This document shows positions 25,771-34,062 of a DNA stretch of 64,000 nucleotides, piece after piece. Below the pieces are notes generated by a model, which was not told the DNA's origin, ran no database searches, and saw only the letters and a program-made list of their open reading frames with translations. The DNA comes from CF-118 sp035934385 (lineage in GTDB: Bacteria; Chloroflexota; Dormibacteria; Dormibacterales; Dormibacteraceae). Both the position numbers and the translations under genes were made by a program. Position 1 is the stretch's first letter, and each line of letters opens with the position of its first letter. The stretch covers positions 62,001-126,000 of the forward strand of contig DASYXY010000081.1 of assembly GCA_035934385.1 (NCBI GenBank), in the 5' to 3' direction.

Positions 25771-26612
25771 TGAGCACCGCGACGATCGCCCCGGTCAACC
25801 CGATGTCGGCCGACGGCAAGGAGACGGTGATGACCGTCATGCGCCGCGACCGCGAGAAATTCACGCGGATGGTCTCCGACCCCAAGAACTGGAACGTGAT
25901 GACGCGATGCACCGGCTGGGAGACGCGTGACCTGGTCGGCCACATGATCGACGTCATGGAGGGCTACTTCAAGAACTGGGACGCGGCGCGCGCCGGCAAG
26001 GAAGGAAGCGCCCTCGGGCTGACCGTGATGGGGGAGACGCTCAACGACCACGCGCTGGATTTCCGCAAGCTCCCGCGCGAGGAGGCCCTCGACCGATTCA
26101 AGAAGGACGCGATGAAGCTCGACAAGATGCTGGACGAGCTGACCCCCCAGGAGTGGGAGGGCTTCATGGTCTACCACCCGTTCGCGGGCCCGGTGCCGGC
26201 GGGCTTCTACGGGACGTTCCAGATCATGGACTACGGCGTCCATCCCTACGACATCGAGTACGGGCTGGGCGACAAGCTGGCCACCATCGACGAGGCGAGC
26301 GCCGGCCTCATCTTTCCGTACGCCTTCGTCTTCTGGCAGTACACGGTCGACGAGAACGTGGCCAAGGGCCAGGACTTCACGTACGGCATCCAGGTCGATG
26401 GGCCCTGGGGCGGCAAGTGGCGCGCCACCGTGAAGGACGGCAAGTGGTCGTATGAGTCGGAGAAGGGCGACTTCAAGGGCGTGGACGCGCTGCTCCACTT
26501 CAACAACGTCTCCGACGCGGTGCTCACGTTCTTCCAGCGCTTCCCGGGCGGCTCAGCCACCGGCGACGAAGACGTGATCAACACCATTCGCAAGCTCCAC
26601 TTTCGTTTCTGA
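25770..26612 (+). CDS. DinB/mycothiol-dependent maleylpyruvate isomerase-like protein
   Basis: A 280-residue protein. The N-terminal four-helix bundle of the MDMPI/DinB superfamily shows TGWETRDLVGHMIDVMEGYF, where His is a candidate metal ligand, plus later HPYDIEYGLG. The C-terminal part (about 190-280) is an SCP2/MDMPI-C-like beta domain. The family often isomerises ring-fission products using low-molecular-weight thiols, which fits a position after a ring-cleaving dioxygenase. Last gene of this overlapped operon. Confidence 0.75.
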   Translation: MSTATIAPVNPMSADGKETVMTVMRRDREKFTRMVSDPKNWNVMTRCTGWETRDLVGHMIDVMEGYFKNWDAARAGKEGSALGLTVMGETLNDHALDFRKLPREEALDRFKKDAMKLDKMLDELTPQEWEGFMVYHPFAGPVPAGFYGTFQIMDYGVHPYDIEYGLGDKLATIDEASAGLIFPYAFVFWQYTVDENVAKGQDFTYGIQVDGPWGGKWRATVKDGKWSYESEKGDFKGVDALLHFNNVSDAVLTFFQRFPGGSATGDEDVINTIRKLHFRF

Positions 26613-26716
26613 TCCGAAGCAAGCTCTGGGCGGCGGACCTGACGCGACCGGGTCCGCCGCCTTCCATACGTGCGACCGAGTTCGTCGCGGTCACGTCATC
26701 GTCAGCAGGCCCGCTC

Positions 26717-27205
26717 GTGGCGGCGATGGGCGCGGAGGGCGATCGCGTGGCACAGCGATTCGAACGCGGCAGCCGCGCCTTCGCGGTCATGGAAGCGGGC
26801 AAGGTGGTGAGCTACGGCTGGCTCTCCACCGAGCCCGAGTGGATCGGCGAGCTCGGACTGGAGATCTCGCCTGCGGATGGGGAGGGCTACGTCTGGAACT
26901 GCCTGACCCTGCCGGATCACCGCCGTCACGGCCACTACCGCGCGCTGCTGGAGGGCGTCGTCGCGTGGGCGCGCGGCGAGGGCCTGCAGCGCCTCTGGAT
27001 CGGCAGCATCGAGGATCCGGCGGAGAAGGCGGACGCCGACGTGGGCTTCGCACCGGTCCTGTTTTTTGAGTCGACGACCGTGTTCGGCTGGCGCATCCTT
27101 CGCGCTCGCGCAGCACCGGACGCAGATCGCGAGTTGGTGCGCGCAGCCAGAGCGCGCATCCGGCCGTGGCGGGTCGTGGACCGCTCACGCCACCTGGTTC
27201 ACTGA
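26717..27205 (+). CDS. GNAT-family N-acetyltransferase
   Basis: A protein of at least 162 residues with the GNAT core: strand EAGKVVSYGWLSTE, the acetyl-CoA pocket VWNCLTLPDHRRHGHYRALL (a variant of the Q/RxxGxG/A loop), and strand RLWIGSIEDP. The acceptor substrate is unknown. The reading frame stays open and protein-like back to 26612 (including SIRATEFVAVTSSSAGPLV), so translation may begin upstream, possibly at a CTG (26624 or 26639). GTG 26717 is the first standard start. Confidence 0.75.
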   Translation: MAAMGAEGDRVAQRFERGSRAFAVMEAGKVVSYGWLSTEPEWIGELGLEISPADGEGYVWNCLTLPDHRRHGHYRALLEGVVAWARGEGLQRLWIGSIEDPAEKADADVGFAPVLFFESTTVFGWRILRARAAPDADRELVRAARARIRPWRVVDRSRHLVH

Positions 27206-27217
27206 GCGTGCGCCGGA

Positions 27218-27685
27218 CTAAGGCGCGACTATCCGGTGCCTGTTCGAGCTCGTCAGGTGGAACGTGCCGGCCGAGGTCATCACCGTGAGCTGGACGGAGT
27301 AGTCGGCGTAGTTATCGTTCGTGCCCTGGTGCCGGCCGTTGGTGCACGCGCTGACGATCGTGGCGGTCACCGTCGCCTGCGAGCCGGTGCCGACGGAGCG
27401 CGGCAAGAACTGGACCTTGCCCGCGTCGTATCGGCTTCCCACCGCCTGCTGCCACTGGCCGTGAACCGCCGCCACGACCATGACGGCGTCGATCGAGTCA
27501 ACGGCCACCGCCTTCGACGTCGAGTTGTCGGCGGAGATCCTGGCGTTGAAGACGTAGCTGGTGTTGTTCGACCCGACCGCGCATGTGTAGCTACTGTCGA
27601 CGGTTGCGCCGGTGAGGGTGAATCCGCCCGCTCCGCAGGCTGCCAGCAGCACCAGCGCGCCGGCGGCAGCGGCACCTCGAGGCAT
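27218..27685 (-). CDS. Putative lipoprotein of unknown function
   Basis: A 155-residue secreted protein. The N-terminal signal ends in a lipobox (ALVLLAACGAG), so Cys acylation and surface anchoring are expected. The rest is beta-rich with two Cys (SYTCAVG and SACTNG) that could form a disulfide. The FNARISADNSTSK region resembles FxLyD-type interaction domains. I chose ATG 27685 because it starts a compact signal peptide; an upstream ATG at 27727 adds 14 residues. It is divergent from the SDR gene. Confidence 0.65.
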   Translation of the reverse strand: MPRGAAAAGALVLLAACGAGGFTLTGATVDSSYTCAVGSNNTSYVFNARISADNSTSKAVAVDSIDAVMVVAAVHGQWQQAVGSRYDAGKVQFLPRSVGTGSQATVTATIVSACTNGRHQGTNDNYADYSVQLTVMTSAGTFHLTSSNRHRIVAP

Positions 27686-27738
27686 CCCGATCACAAGGTA
27701 TGGCAATTCCGCAGCCCGTCGTTGCATAGTTTCCGCGC

Positions 27739-28536
27739 ATGAATGCAGGCGCGCTGACGGGGAAGGTCGGGGTCGTGACCGGTGGTGGCAGCGGCATCGG
27801 CCGGGCGGTCGCGCTCGGCCTCGCGCGCCAGGGCGCTGATGTGGTCGTCGCCGACTTCGACGCGCCGCGTATGGATCGCGCTGTCGAGGAAATCCTCAGG
27901 CTGCGCACGGCGGAGCGTTCGATCGCGCTCTCTACAGACGTGCGCAGCGACGCCTCGGTCCGCGCGCTGGCGCATGGGGCGATCAAGTCGATGGGGAAGG
28001 TGGACATCCTGGTCAACGCGGCGGGCGTGCTGCTGCAGGGCAAGCTCGACCGCATCACAAGCCACGACTGGAACTGGATGCTGGAGACCAACCTACTCGG
28101 CGCGGTGAGGACGACGACTGCATTCCTCAGCCACATGACCGAGCGCGGCTCGGGTCACATCATCAACATCGTGTCGTTCGGCGGCTTGCATCCGGGCGAC
28201 GCGAACACGATTCCGTACGACGCCGGCCATGCCGCCCTGGCGGCGTTCACCGAGGCGCTGGCGCAGCAGACGACGGGGACCGACGTCCACATCTCGCTTT
28301 TCTGCCTGAGCCAGAAGGCGCCGAAGATCGGGCAGAACACGCGCTCGCGCGGAGTCGGCCGGTGGCTGCGCGATGACGGCCCACCAGAAGCAGGGCGTCA
28401 GACGAACGAGCAGATGGCTTCGACCCTGGTCGAGGCGATTCATCACCCGCGCTTCCTCATCGCGGGCGATCCCGCCGACCTGCCCGCCCTCGAGCCGCGC
28501 TGGGGCCACGTCGACTCGCCCGCGGCCGGAACGTGA
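27739..28536 (+). CDS. SDR-family protein with altered catalytic motif
   Basis: A 265-residue Rossmann protein with NAD(P) motif VTGGGSGIGRA, NAAG, and catalytic Ser in NIVSFGG. The family YxxxK motif reads YDAGHAAL, so the catalytic Lys is replaced by His. Activity may be lost, altered or dependent on another base. The C-terminal tail has extra charged residues before PADLPALEPRWG. It overlaps the antiporter gene by GTGA, suggesting a shared transcript and possibly redox-linked regulation. Confidence 0.88.
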   Translation: MNAGALTGKVGVVTGGGSGIGRAVALGLARQGADVVVADFDAPRMDRAVEEILRLRTAERSIALSTDVRSDASVRALAHGAIKSMGKVDILVNAAGVLLQGKLDRITSHDWNWMLETNLLGAVRTTTAFLSHMTERGSGHIINIVSFGGLHPGDANTIPYDAGHAALAAFTEALAQQTTGTDVHISLFCLSQKAPKIGQNTRSRGVGRWLRDDGPPEAGRQTNEQMASTLVEAIHHPRFLIAGDPADLPALEPRWGHVDSPAAGT

Positions 28537-30275
28537 CGATCCCGACCGACCTTCTATCCGGCATCGCGATCTGCGTCGGCGCCGCCGCGCTCCTGGCTCT
28601 GGTCAGCTGGCGGCTGCACCAACCGCTGATCCTCGCGTACCTGCTGGCCGGCGTGGTCGTCGGTCCCATCGGTTTCCGGTGGGTCACCAACCTCGAGAGC
28701 ATCCAGACAGTCGCCGAGATCGGGCTGATCCTCCTGCTGTTCGTCATCGGCCTCGAGATCGATCTGAAGAAGCTCGCGGCGGCGGGCCCGCCGATGCTCG
28801 TGACGGGCGCTCTGCAGGTGCCGATCTGCATCGCGCTCGGGCTTGGCTATTTCGCGCTGCTCGGCGCGCGTGTGGGAGGCGGCGACTACTCGCTGCTCTA
28901 CCTGGCGGCGTGCATGAGCCTCTCGAGCACGCTAGTCGTGGTCAAGATCCTGAACGACCGGATGGAGCTGGACACGCTGCCGGGCCGGATCACGCTCGGG
29001 GTGCTCGTGATCCAGGACCTGTGGGCCGTGGCCATGCTCGCGGTGCAGCCGAACATCGCCAACCCCGACCTGCTTCCGCTCGCGCTCTCCCTGTGGAAGG
29101 GCGCGCTGCTGGTGGTCGGCGGCCTCGCGCTTTCGAAGTACGTCCTGCCCTACCTCTTCCGGTCAGTGGCCAAGGCGCCCGAGCTCGTGCTCGTCACCGC
29201 GCTCGCCTGGTGCTTCTTTCTCGCTGGCGTTGCGAGCTTCATCGGACTCTCGCGCGAGATGGGCGCCCTGATCGCGGGCGTGAGCCTGTCGACCTTCCCC
29301 TACAACCTCGACGTGATGGCGAAAGCGACGAGCATCCGAGACTTCTTCGTGACGCTGTTCTTCGTCGCGCTCGGCATGCAGATCCCGGTGCCGACGCCCA
29401 GGGTGCTGCTGCTGGTCCTCGGCGCGTCGCTGTTCGTGATCGTCAGCCGAGTCGTGGTCGTGCCGATCCTCTATGTCTTGAGACTCGGGCTGCGAAACAG
29501 CTTTGTGCCCGCGATCAACCTCGCGCAGGTGAGCGAGTTCTCGATCGTGATCGCCTTTCTGGGCGTTTCCTCGCACCCGCATCAGATCGGGACGGACATC
29601 CTGACCGTGGTCATCCTCACGTTCGCCGTCACGTCCGTGGCGTCGACCTACATGATCAACGCCAGCCACTTCATCCAGAACGCGCTCACGACCGCGCTGA
29701 AAGCCGTCGGCCTCAAGGACCTCGATGCGGGCAAGGCGGCCGCCGCCGAGGAGGAGGGTCACTACCCGGTGATCTTCCTCGGCTTCTTCCGCGACGCGAG
29801 CTCGATCCTGTACGAGTTCGAGCACGAGGGCGACGTCGAGGAATCAAAGGAGTTCGTCAGCAAGATCCTGGTCATCGACTTCAATCCGACGGTCCACCGT
29901 GAGCTGCGGCGCCGGGGCATCAAGGTGCTGTACGGCGACATCGCGCACGTGGACACTCTCCACCACGCAGGCATCGAGGATGCCGAGCTCGTCGTCTCGA
30001 GCATCACCGATGACGTGCTGCGTGGAACCAGCAACCTGCGGCTGCTGCGCAGCGTTCGCTCGCACGCGCCGCACGCGCGCATCGTGCTGACCACCGAACA
30101 CATCCCGCAGGCGTTGAAGTTCTACGACGCGGGCGCCGACTTCGTGTTCATCCCGCGCCTGTACTCCGCCGCGGCCTGCGCGCGCATCCTGCGCAAAGGG
30201 CTCAAGGAAGGGTTCGAGGAGGTTCGGAGGCAGGCGATCGGGCACCTCAAGCAGCGCCAGGAAGTGTTGGCCTAG
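28533..30275 (+). CDS. Kef-type K+/H+ antiporter with C-terminal TrkA-N-like domain
   Basis: A 580-residue CPA2 transporter. About 12 membrane helices cover residues 1-380, with family motifs (LRLHQPLILAYLLAG-like start, IGLILLLFVIGLEID, SLSSTLVVVKILND). A cytoplasmic TrkA-N-like domain follows (about 405-570): ILVIDFNPTVHRELRRRGIK, VLYGDIAHVDTL. The usual GxGxxG loop is degenerate (FLGFFRDASS), so nucleotide control may be lost or changed. GTG 28533 overlaps the SDR stop; KefF-like partners are often redox enzymes. Confidence 0.9.
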   Translation: MTIPTDLLSGIAICVGAAALLALVSWRLHQPLILAYLLAGVVVGPIGFRWVTNLESIQTVAEIGLILLLFVIGLEIDLKKLAAAGPPMLVTGALQVPICIALGLGYFALLGARVGGGDYSLLYLAACMSLSSTLVVVKILNDRMELDTLPGRITLGVLVIQDLWAVAMLAVQPNIANPDLLPLALSLWKGALLVVGGLALSKYVLPYLFRSVAKAPELVLVTALAWCFFLAGVASFIGLSREMGALIAGVSLSTFPYNLDVMAKATSIRDFFVTLFFVALGMQIPVPTPRVLLLVLGASLFVIVSRVVVVPILYVLRLGLRNSFVPAINLAQVSEFSIVIAFLGVSSHPHQIGTDILTVVILTFAVTSVASTYMINASHFIQNALTTALKAVGLKDLDAGKAAAAEEEGHYPVIFLGFFRDASSILYEFEHEGDVEESKEFVSKILVIDFNPTVHRELRRRGIKVLYGDIAHVDTLHHAGIEDAELVVSSITDDVLRGTSNLRLLRSVRSHAPHARIVLTTEHIPQALKFYDAGADFVFIPRLYSAAACARILRKGLKEGFEEVRRQAIGHLKQRQEVLA

Positions 30276-30299
30276 CGGGCGACTCACCTTTTTCACCAC

Positions 30300-30355
30300 G
30301 TTTGGCGCCAAACAGGCCCTTGCCTGGCGCACCAAGCCCGCGTTTGGTGCCAAAC
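30300..30355. repeat. Three palindromes with centres exactly 21 bp apart
   Basis: GTTTGGCGCCAAAC (30300-30313, perfect), CTTGCCTGGCGCACCAAG (30319-30336, imperfect) and CGTTTGGTGCCAAACG (30341-30356, one central mismatch) have centres at 30306.5, 30327.5 and 30348.5. A TTGGC half-site follows at 30364-30368. The exact two-helical-turn phasing fits cooperative binding of a dimeric regulator. The array lies between the antiporter stop and a small gene, 103 bp before the ATG at 30459. Confidence 0.65.
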
Positions 30356-30458
30356 GGGTCGAATTGGCGGCTGTTCGGCATCGTTGGAATCCATGGCCAT
30401 GGCTCATCGATTTCCAGGATGGCCACGCCAGGTGCGGTTGGCTACGGTTCATAGCCTG

Positions 30459-30644
30459 ATGACCGTTTACGAGGGCGCGGTCCGGATCGTTGGCAAGGAT
30501 GGTCGCGAGCTCGTGCCCTGGCGGGTCGCAGTCTACGAGCGAGGCCGCGTCATCCGCTACGCGACCGTACCGGCGCCGACCGTCGCCGAAGCGGCCCGGC
30601 GCGCTCACGAGCTCTACCCCAGGGGCGCGGCTATCGCCTTCTAG
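30459..30644 (+). CDS. Small conserved-looking hypothetical protein
   Basis: A 61-residue soluble protein, not recognised. It has alternating beta-like segments (AVRIVGKDGRELVPWRVAVY, RVIRYATVPAP) and a short helix with HELYPRG. In-frame ATGs at 30393 and 30399 would give a longer, less protein-like N-terminus. It is the first gene after the phased palindromes and so a candidate target. Its stop overlaps the convergent gene by 4 bp. Confidence 0.5.
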   Translation: MTVYEGAVRIVGKDGRELVPWRVAVYERGRVIRYATVPAPTVAEAARRAHELYPRGAAIAF

Positions 30645-31600
30645 AGCGAGACCAGCTGGCCGGCGCCTTCGGCCACGGCGCGCTCGTACACGAGTTGCGC
30701 GGCGGCGGCGTCCTCGACGGCGTGCCCGCTGGACTTGTACACGGTCAGCTGGTCAGGCCTGGTGCGCCCCGGCTGAGTGCCGGCGATGACCTCGCCCATC
30801 TCGGTGACCGACTCCGGGCGCAAGCCCTGCAGCTCGTGCGCCCCCGCAGGGGGCGGTTGGCGGACAGCCTCGCGCGACTCCACGAAGATCATTCCGGCGC
30901 CGATTGTCTGCGCGTCCAGCTCTGGCCCGAACGTGCCACCGACCGAGCTGACGTGTGCGCCGGGCGCGAGCCACTCGTACTTCATCACCGGCTCGCGAGC
31001 GTCGGTGCAGCAGCACACCATGTCCGCGCCCTGGACGGCTTCCTTGAATGTCGCTACCGCCCGCGCCCGTGGGCTTTCCGCGGCCAGGGCCTGCGCGGTC
31101 GCTGCATTCCGCGACGCGATGCGGATCTCCTTGAAGTCGCGCACACGGGGGAACGCGGCGAAATGCGAGCGACCCTGCACTCCGGCACCGAGGATGGCGA
31201 GCGTGGTCGCCTCGGGCCGCGCCAGCCAGCGCGCGGCTACAGCGGCTGACGCGCCCGTGCGGATCGCGGTGATCGCGACTCCGTCCATGACCGCCAGCGG
31301 CGCGCCGGTGCCCTCGTCGAACAGCGCAATGAGGCCCTGGTGCGACGGCAGGCCGCGCACGTGGTTCTGCGGAAAGACTGAAACGACCTTCGCTTCGAGC
31401 ACGCCCGACATGTAGCCAGGCATGGCGCCGAGGAGGCCGCCGCTCGCTGTCCGCGCCGCGATACGCGGAGGCACCGACGCCCGGCCCGCGCTCAGCTCCA
31501 CGAACGCTGCAGCCAGCGACTCGAGCAAGCGATCGAGGTCGAGCAGCCTGACGACGTCCGCCTGGGTTAGGAACCGGAGGCTTCGACCCGGATCGCTCAC
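30641..31600 (-). CDS. Ornithine cyclodeaminase / mu-crystallin family protein
   Basis: A 319-residue NAD(P)-binding enzyme. The Rossmann loop is LAILGAGVQGRSHF; substrate-side residues are in DGVAITAIRTGASAAVAARW and SVGGTFGPELDA. The family includes ornithine cyclodeaminase, alanine dehydrogenase and ketimine reductases; sequence alone does not fix the reaction. Its start overlaps the stop of the upstream DUF2254 gene by 4 bp, so the two form one leftward unit. Confidence 0.87.
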   Translation of the reverse strand: MSDPGRSLRFLTQADVVRLLDLDRLLESLAAAFVELSAGRASVPPRIAARTASGGLLGAMPGYMSGVLEAKVVSVFPQNHVRGLPSHQGLIALFDEGTGAPLAVMDGVAITAIRTGASAAVAARWLARPEATTLAILGAGVQGRSHFAAFPRVRDFKEIRIASRNAATAQALAAESPRARAVATFKEAVQGADMVCCCTDAREPVMKYEWLAPGAHVSSVGGTFGPELDAQTIGAGMIFVESREAVRQPPPAGAHELQGLRPESVTEMGEVIAGTQPGRTRPDQLTVYKSSGHAVEDAAAAQLVYERAVAEGAGQLVSL

Positions 31601-33306
31601 TGGGCCGGAGTCGTGACGCCCTGCTGCTCGGTCGCGACCGCCTGTTTGCCGTTGGCGGGCATCACAGGAAGCGAGGGCTGCGTCGGCGCGATGAGGTCCG
31701 GCATGACCATGCTCGCCGCCGGCTCAGTGTTGAGCTCCTCGGTTCCGCCACCGCCATGCGCGCGCTTCAATGCGGCGCGCAAGCGTGGTATCTGCGCGCG
31801 CAGCGGCTCATCGACCCAGTCGAAGGCGATCACGCGCTCGTTGACCTCCCAGAACAGCCCCGACTGCATCGACTCCATGCGGTTCAGCGCACCGTCGACG
31901 AAGTCGGGCGGCGCCCAGGCGATGCCCTCGACAAGGATCCCGCTGACGTCCTTGGCGTCTGAGGCCATCGCCCAGAAGGCCAGCTTCGCCACGGCCTTGA
32001 ACAAGCCGTTGAGGCCGATGGGCCGAGCGTTGGGGATCAACTCCTGGAGGTTGCGCACCAGCAGCAGCGCCAGCCTGCGAGTGACCTCGGGGTCGCGACC
32101 CTGAGCCTCAATCGCAAGGTCGGCGACATCCTCGGCCGCCGCGCCGTAGATCGCCGGCATGCCCGACTCGTCGAAGTGCCGGCCGTACCGCAGAAGATGC
32201 GCGGCGGAGTCCACCGCCAGGTCCGGCCGCCACTCGAGCGCGCCGATGGCAAGGCGCCGGTACTCGTTCATCATCGACGACGCGAATGTCGGCGCCGTGC
32301 GGTTGATCGCGGTCCGCAGGTATGTGTTGAAGAACCGCACGGTCAGGTTCGCGACCTCTGGGTCGCCGACTTCGATGGCCGCCAGCCCGATGTCGCGCGT
32401 GGCCAGCGCGATTGCGTGCACTGCTTCCTTGCGGTGCACCGGCGTGAGCCCGACGAAGTCGACGAAGCTCGACAGGATCAGATACTCGACCCAGGTGCGC
32501 GCGCGGTTCACCTCGGCCAGGATCTGGTCGGATGCGCCGGGCAGGTCGGCGTGTCCAACCTGGAACCACTCCGGCCGCAGCTTCTTCTTGACGCGCAGGT
32601 AGTCATCGGCGACGAACCGGCTGAGCGCCTCGACGCCGTAGATCGACACGGGGACGTCGCCAAGCTGGATGGAACCGAACACGATGTCCGTGGTCTGTGA
32701 GATGCACGTCATGAGCCCGTCGCGGCGACGCCTGCCGGACACCGACCGGCGAATGTCGCGAGTCGCACGTTTGCGAATGCCCTTGATCAGGCTCTCGGCT
32801 CGCATGATGTCGAAGATGTAGATGACGTACGGCAGGAGGATGGCGAAGTTCGCGAGCGCGAACACCACCGCCAGCGCCACGCTCCACATCGGCACGTAGT
32901 TGGGCTTGATCTCTGCGCGGACGAGAAAGGTGTAGAGGATCGACGCGAGCGCGAACGTGAAGACGAGCGCGTTGAGCGGGTTGCGGGTGAAGATGTCGAT
33001 GATTCGCGGCGAGTAGCGCGAAGAGGTGGTCTGGATCCCGTAGAAGACCACGAGGATGACGATGCTCAGCGTCACGCCCTCGGCGCCGCCGGCCAGCGAG
33101 ACCGTTCCAGCGGCCGCCGCGGCGTCCGGCGTGAAGAGGTTGATCAGGGAGGTGTAGTGGCCCGCGTCCAGGAAGCCGAAGATCACCACGAGCATCGCCA
33201 CCAGGGCGACCAGCGCGATGCCGGGCAGCACCACGATGAAACCGGGCGGGAGGCCGGCGGTCACCGAGCGCTTCGCCGACTGGATCTGGGAGTCGTTCTG
33301 GGCCAA
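31597..33306 (-). CDS. DUF2254-like membrane protein
   Basis: A 569-residue protein with four membrane helices in the first 185 residues and the motif TTSSRYSPRIIDIFTRNPLN characteristic of DUF2254 proteins, followed by a large soluble helical domain (about 200-500) and a disordered Pro/Thr-rich tail. The function of the family is not known. It is divergent from the HAD gene with a 30-bp gap and co-transcribed with the ornithine-cyclodeaminase-like gene. Confidence 0.75.
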   Translation of the reverse strand: MAQNDSQIQSAKRSVTAGLPPGFIVVLPGIALVALVAMLVVIFGFLDAGHYTSLINLFTPDAAAAAGTVSLAGGAEGVTLSIVILVVFYGIQTTSSRYSPRIIDIFTRNPLNALVFTFALASILYTFLVRAEIKPNYVPMWSVALAVVFALANFAILLPYVIYIFDIMRAESLIKGIRKRATRDIRRSVSGRRRRDGLMTCISQTTDIVFGSIQLGDVPVSIYGVEALSRFVADDYLRVKKKLRPEWFQVGHADLPGASDQILAEVNRARTWVEYLILSSFVDFVGLTPVHRKEAVHAIALATRDIGLAAIEVGDPEVANLTVRFFNTYLRTAINRTAPTFASSMMNEYRRLAIGALEWRPDLAVDSAAHLLRYGRHFDESGMPAIYGAAAEDVADLAIEAQGRDPEVTRRLALLLVRNLQELIPNARPIGLNGLFKAVAKLAFWAMASDAKDVSGILVEGIAWAPPDFVDGALNRMESMQSGLFWEVNERVIAFDWVDEPLRAQIPRLRAALKRAHGGGGTEELNTEPAASMVMPDLIAPTQPSLPVMPANGKQAVATEQQGVTTPAQ

Positions 33307-33336
33307 CTGAAATGTGCGGCGATACTAACCTTTGGA

Positions 33337-34062
33337 ATGGGGGTAAGACCCGTGTTGAGGGCGATCGTCTTCGACTTCGACGGCCTGATCCTCGACACCG
33401 AAGAACCGATCTACCGGTCATGGCTCGAGATCTATTCGGCCCACGGCCAGGAGCTGCCCTTCGACCGCTGGATGGAGATCGTCGGCTCCTCGAACGCAGC
33501 GTTCGACCCGCGCGCAAACCTGGAGGCCCGACTCGGTCGCCCCCTGGCGAAGGAAGAGCTGGATGAACGGGTCCGCCGGCGCAGCGAGCTGGTCCTCGAG
33601 CAAGCGGTCCGCCCGGGCGTTGCGGAGCTCGCGCGCGCGGCTCTCCACGCCGGCATCAAGACAGGCGTCGCCTCGAGCTCGACGCAGAGCTGGGTCCGCG
33701 AGCACCTCGAGCGCCTCGGAATCCTGCGCCTGTTCGAGTGCATCCGCTGCCGCGATGACGTCCGGCTCGTCAAGCCGGCGCCCGACCTCTTCATTGCGGC
33801 ACTCGAATGCCTTGGTGTCGAGCCGAGTGAGTCCGTCGCGATCGAAGATTCGCCTAACGGCGTGCTCGCGGCCAAGGCGGCCGGGATGTTCTGTGTCGCG
33901 GTGCCGAACACCATCACGGCCGGCCAGGACATGAGCCGCGCCGACGTCGTGCTGCCTTCGCTGGCCGGCGCGACGCCTGAGGGTCTGGCCTCGAGCTTGG
34001 GCCTTACAGTATTTCGATGCGAATCGGGATCCTCACCGGCGGAGGAGACGCGCCCGGCCTGA
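33337..34062 (+). CDS. HAD-family phosphatase, beta-phosphoglucomutase subgroup
   Basis: A protein of about 241 residues. Motif I is VFDFDGLILDTEE (nucleophile Asp and acid/base Asp), motif II is VASSSTQSW, motif III Lys is in VKPAPDLF, and motif IV is IEDSPNGVLAAKAAGM. The cap domain is inserted after motif I. It dephosphorylates or isomerises a small sugar phosphate. ATG 33337 is used; GTG 33352 has a better-spaced GGGGG. The last 46 bp overlap the phosphofructokinase gene, suggesting coupling with sugar metabolism. Confidence 0.87.
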   Translation: MGVRPVLRAIVFDFDGLILDTEEPIYRSWLEIYSAHGQELPFDRWMEIVGSSNAAFDPRANLEARLGRPLAKEELDERVRRRSELVLEQAVRPGVAELARAALHAGIKTGVASSSTQSWVREHLERLGILRLFECIRCRDDVRLVKPAPDLFIAALECLGVEPSESVAIEDSPNGVLAAKAAGMFCVAVPNTITAGQDMSRADVVLPSLAGATPEGLASSLGLTVFRCESGSSPAEETRPA

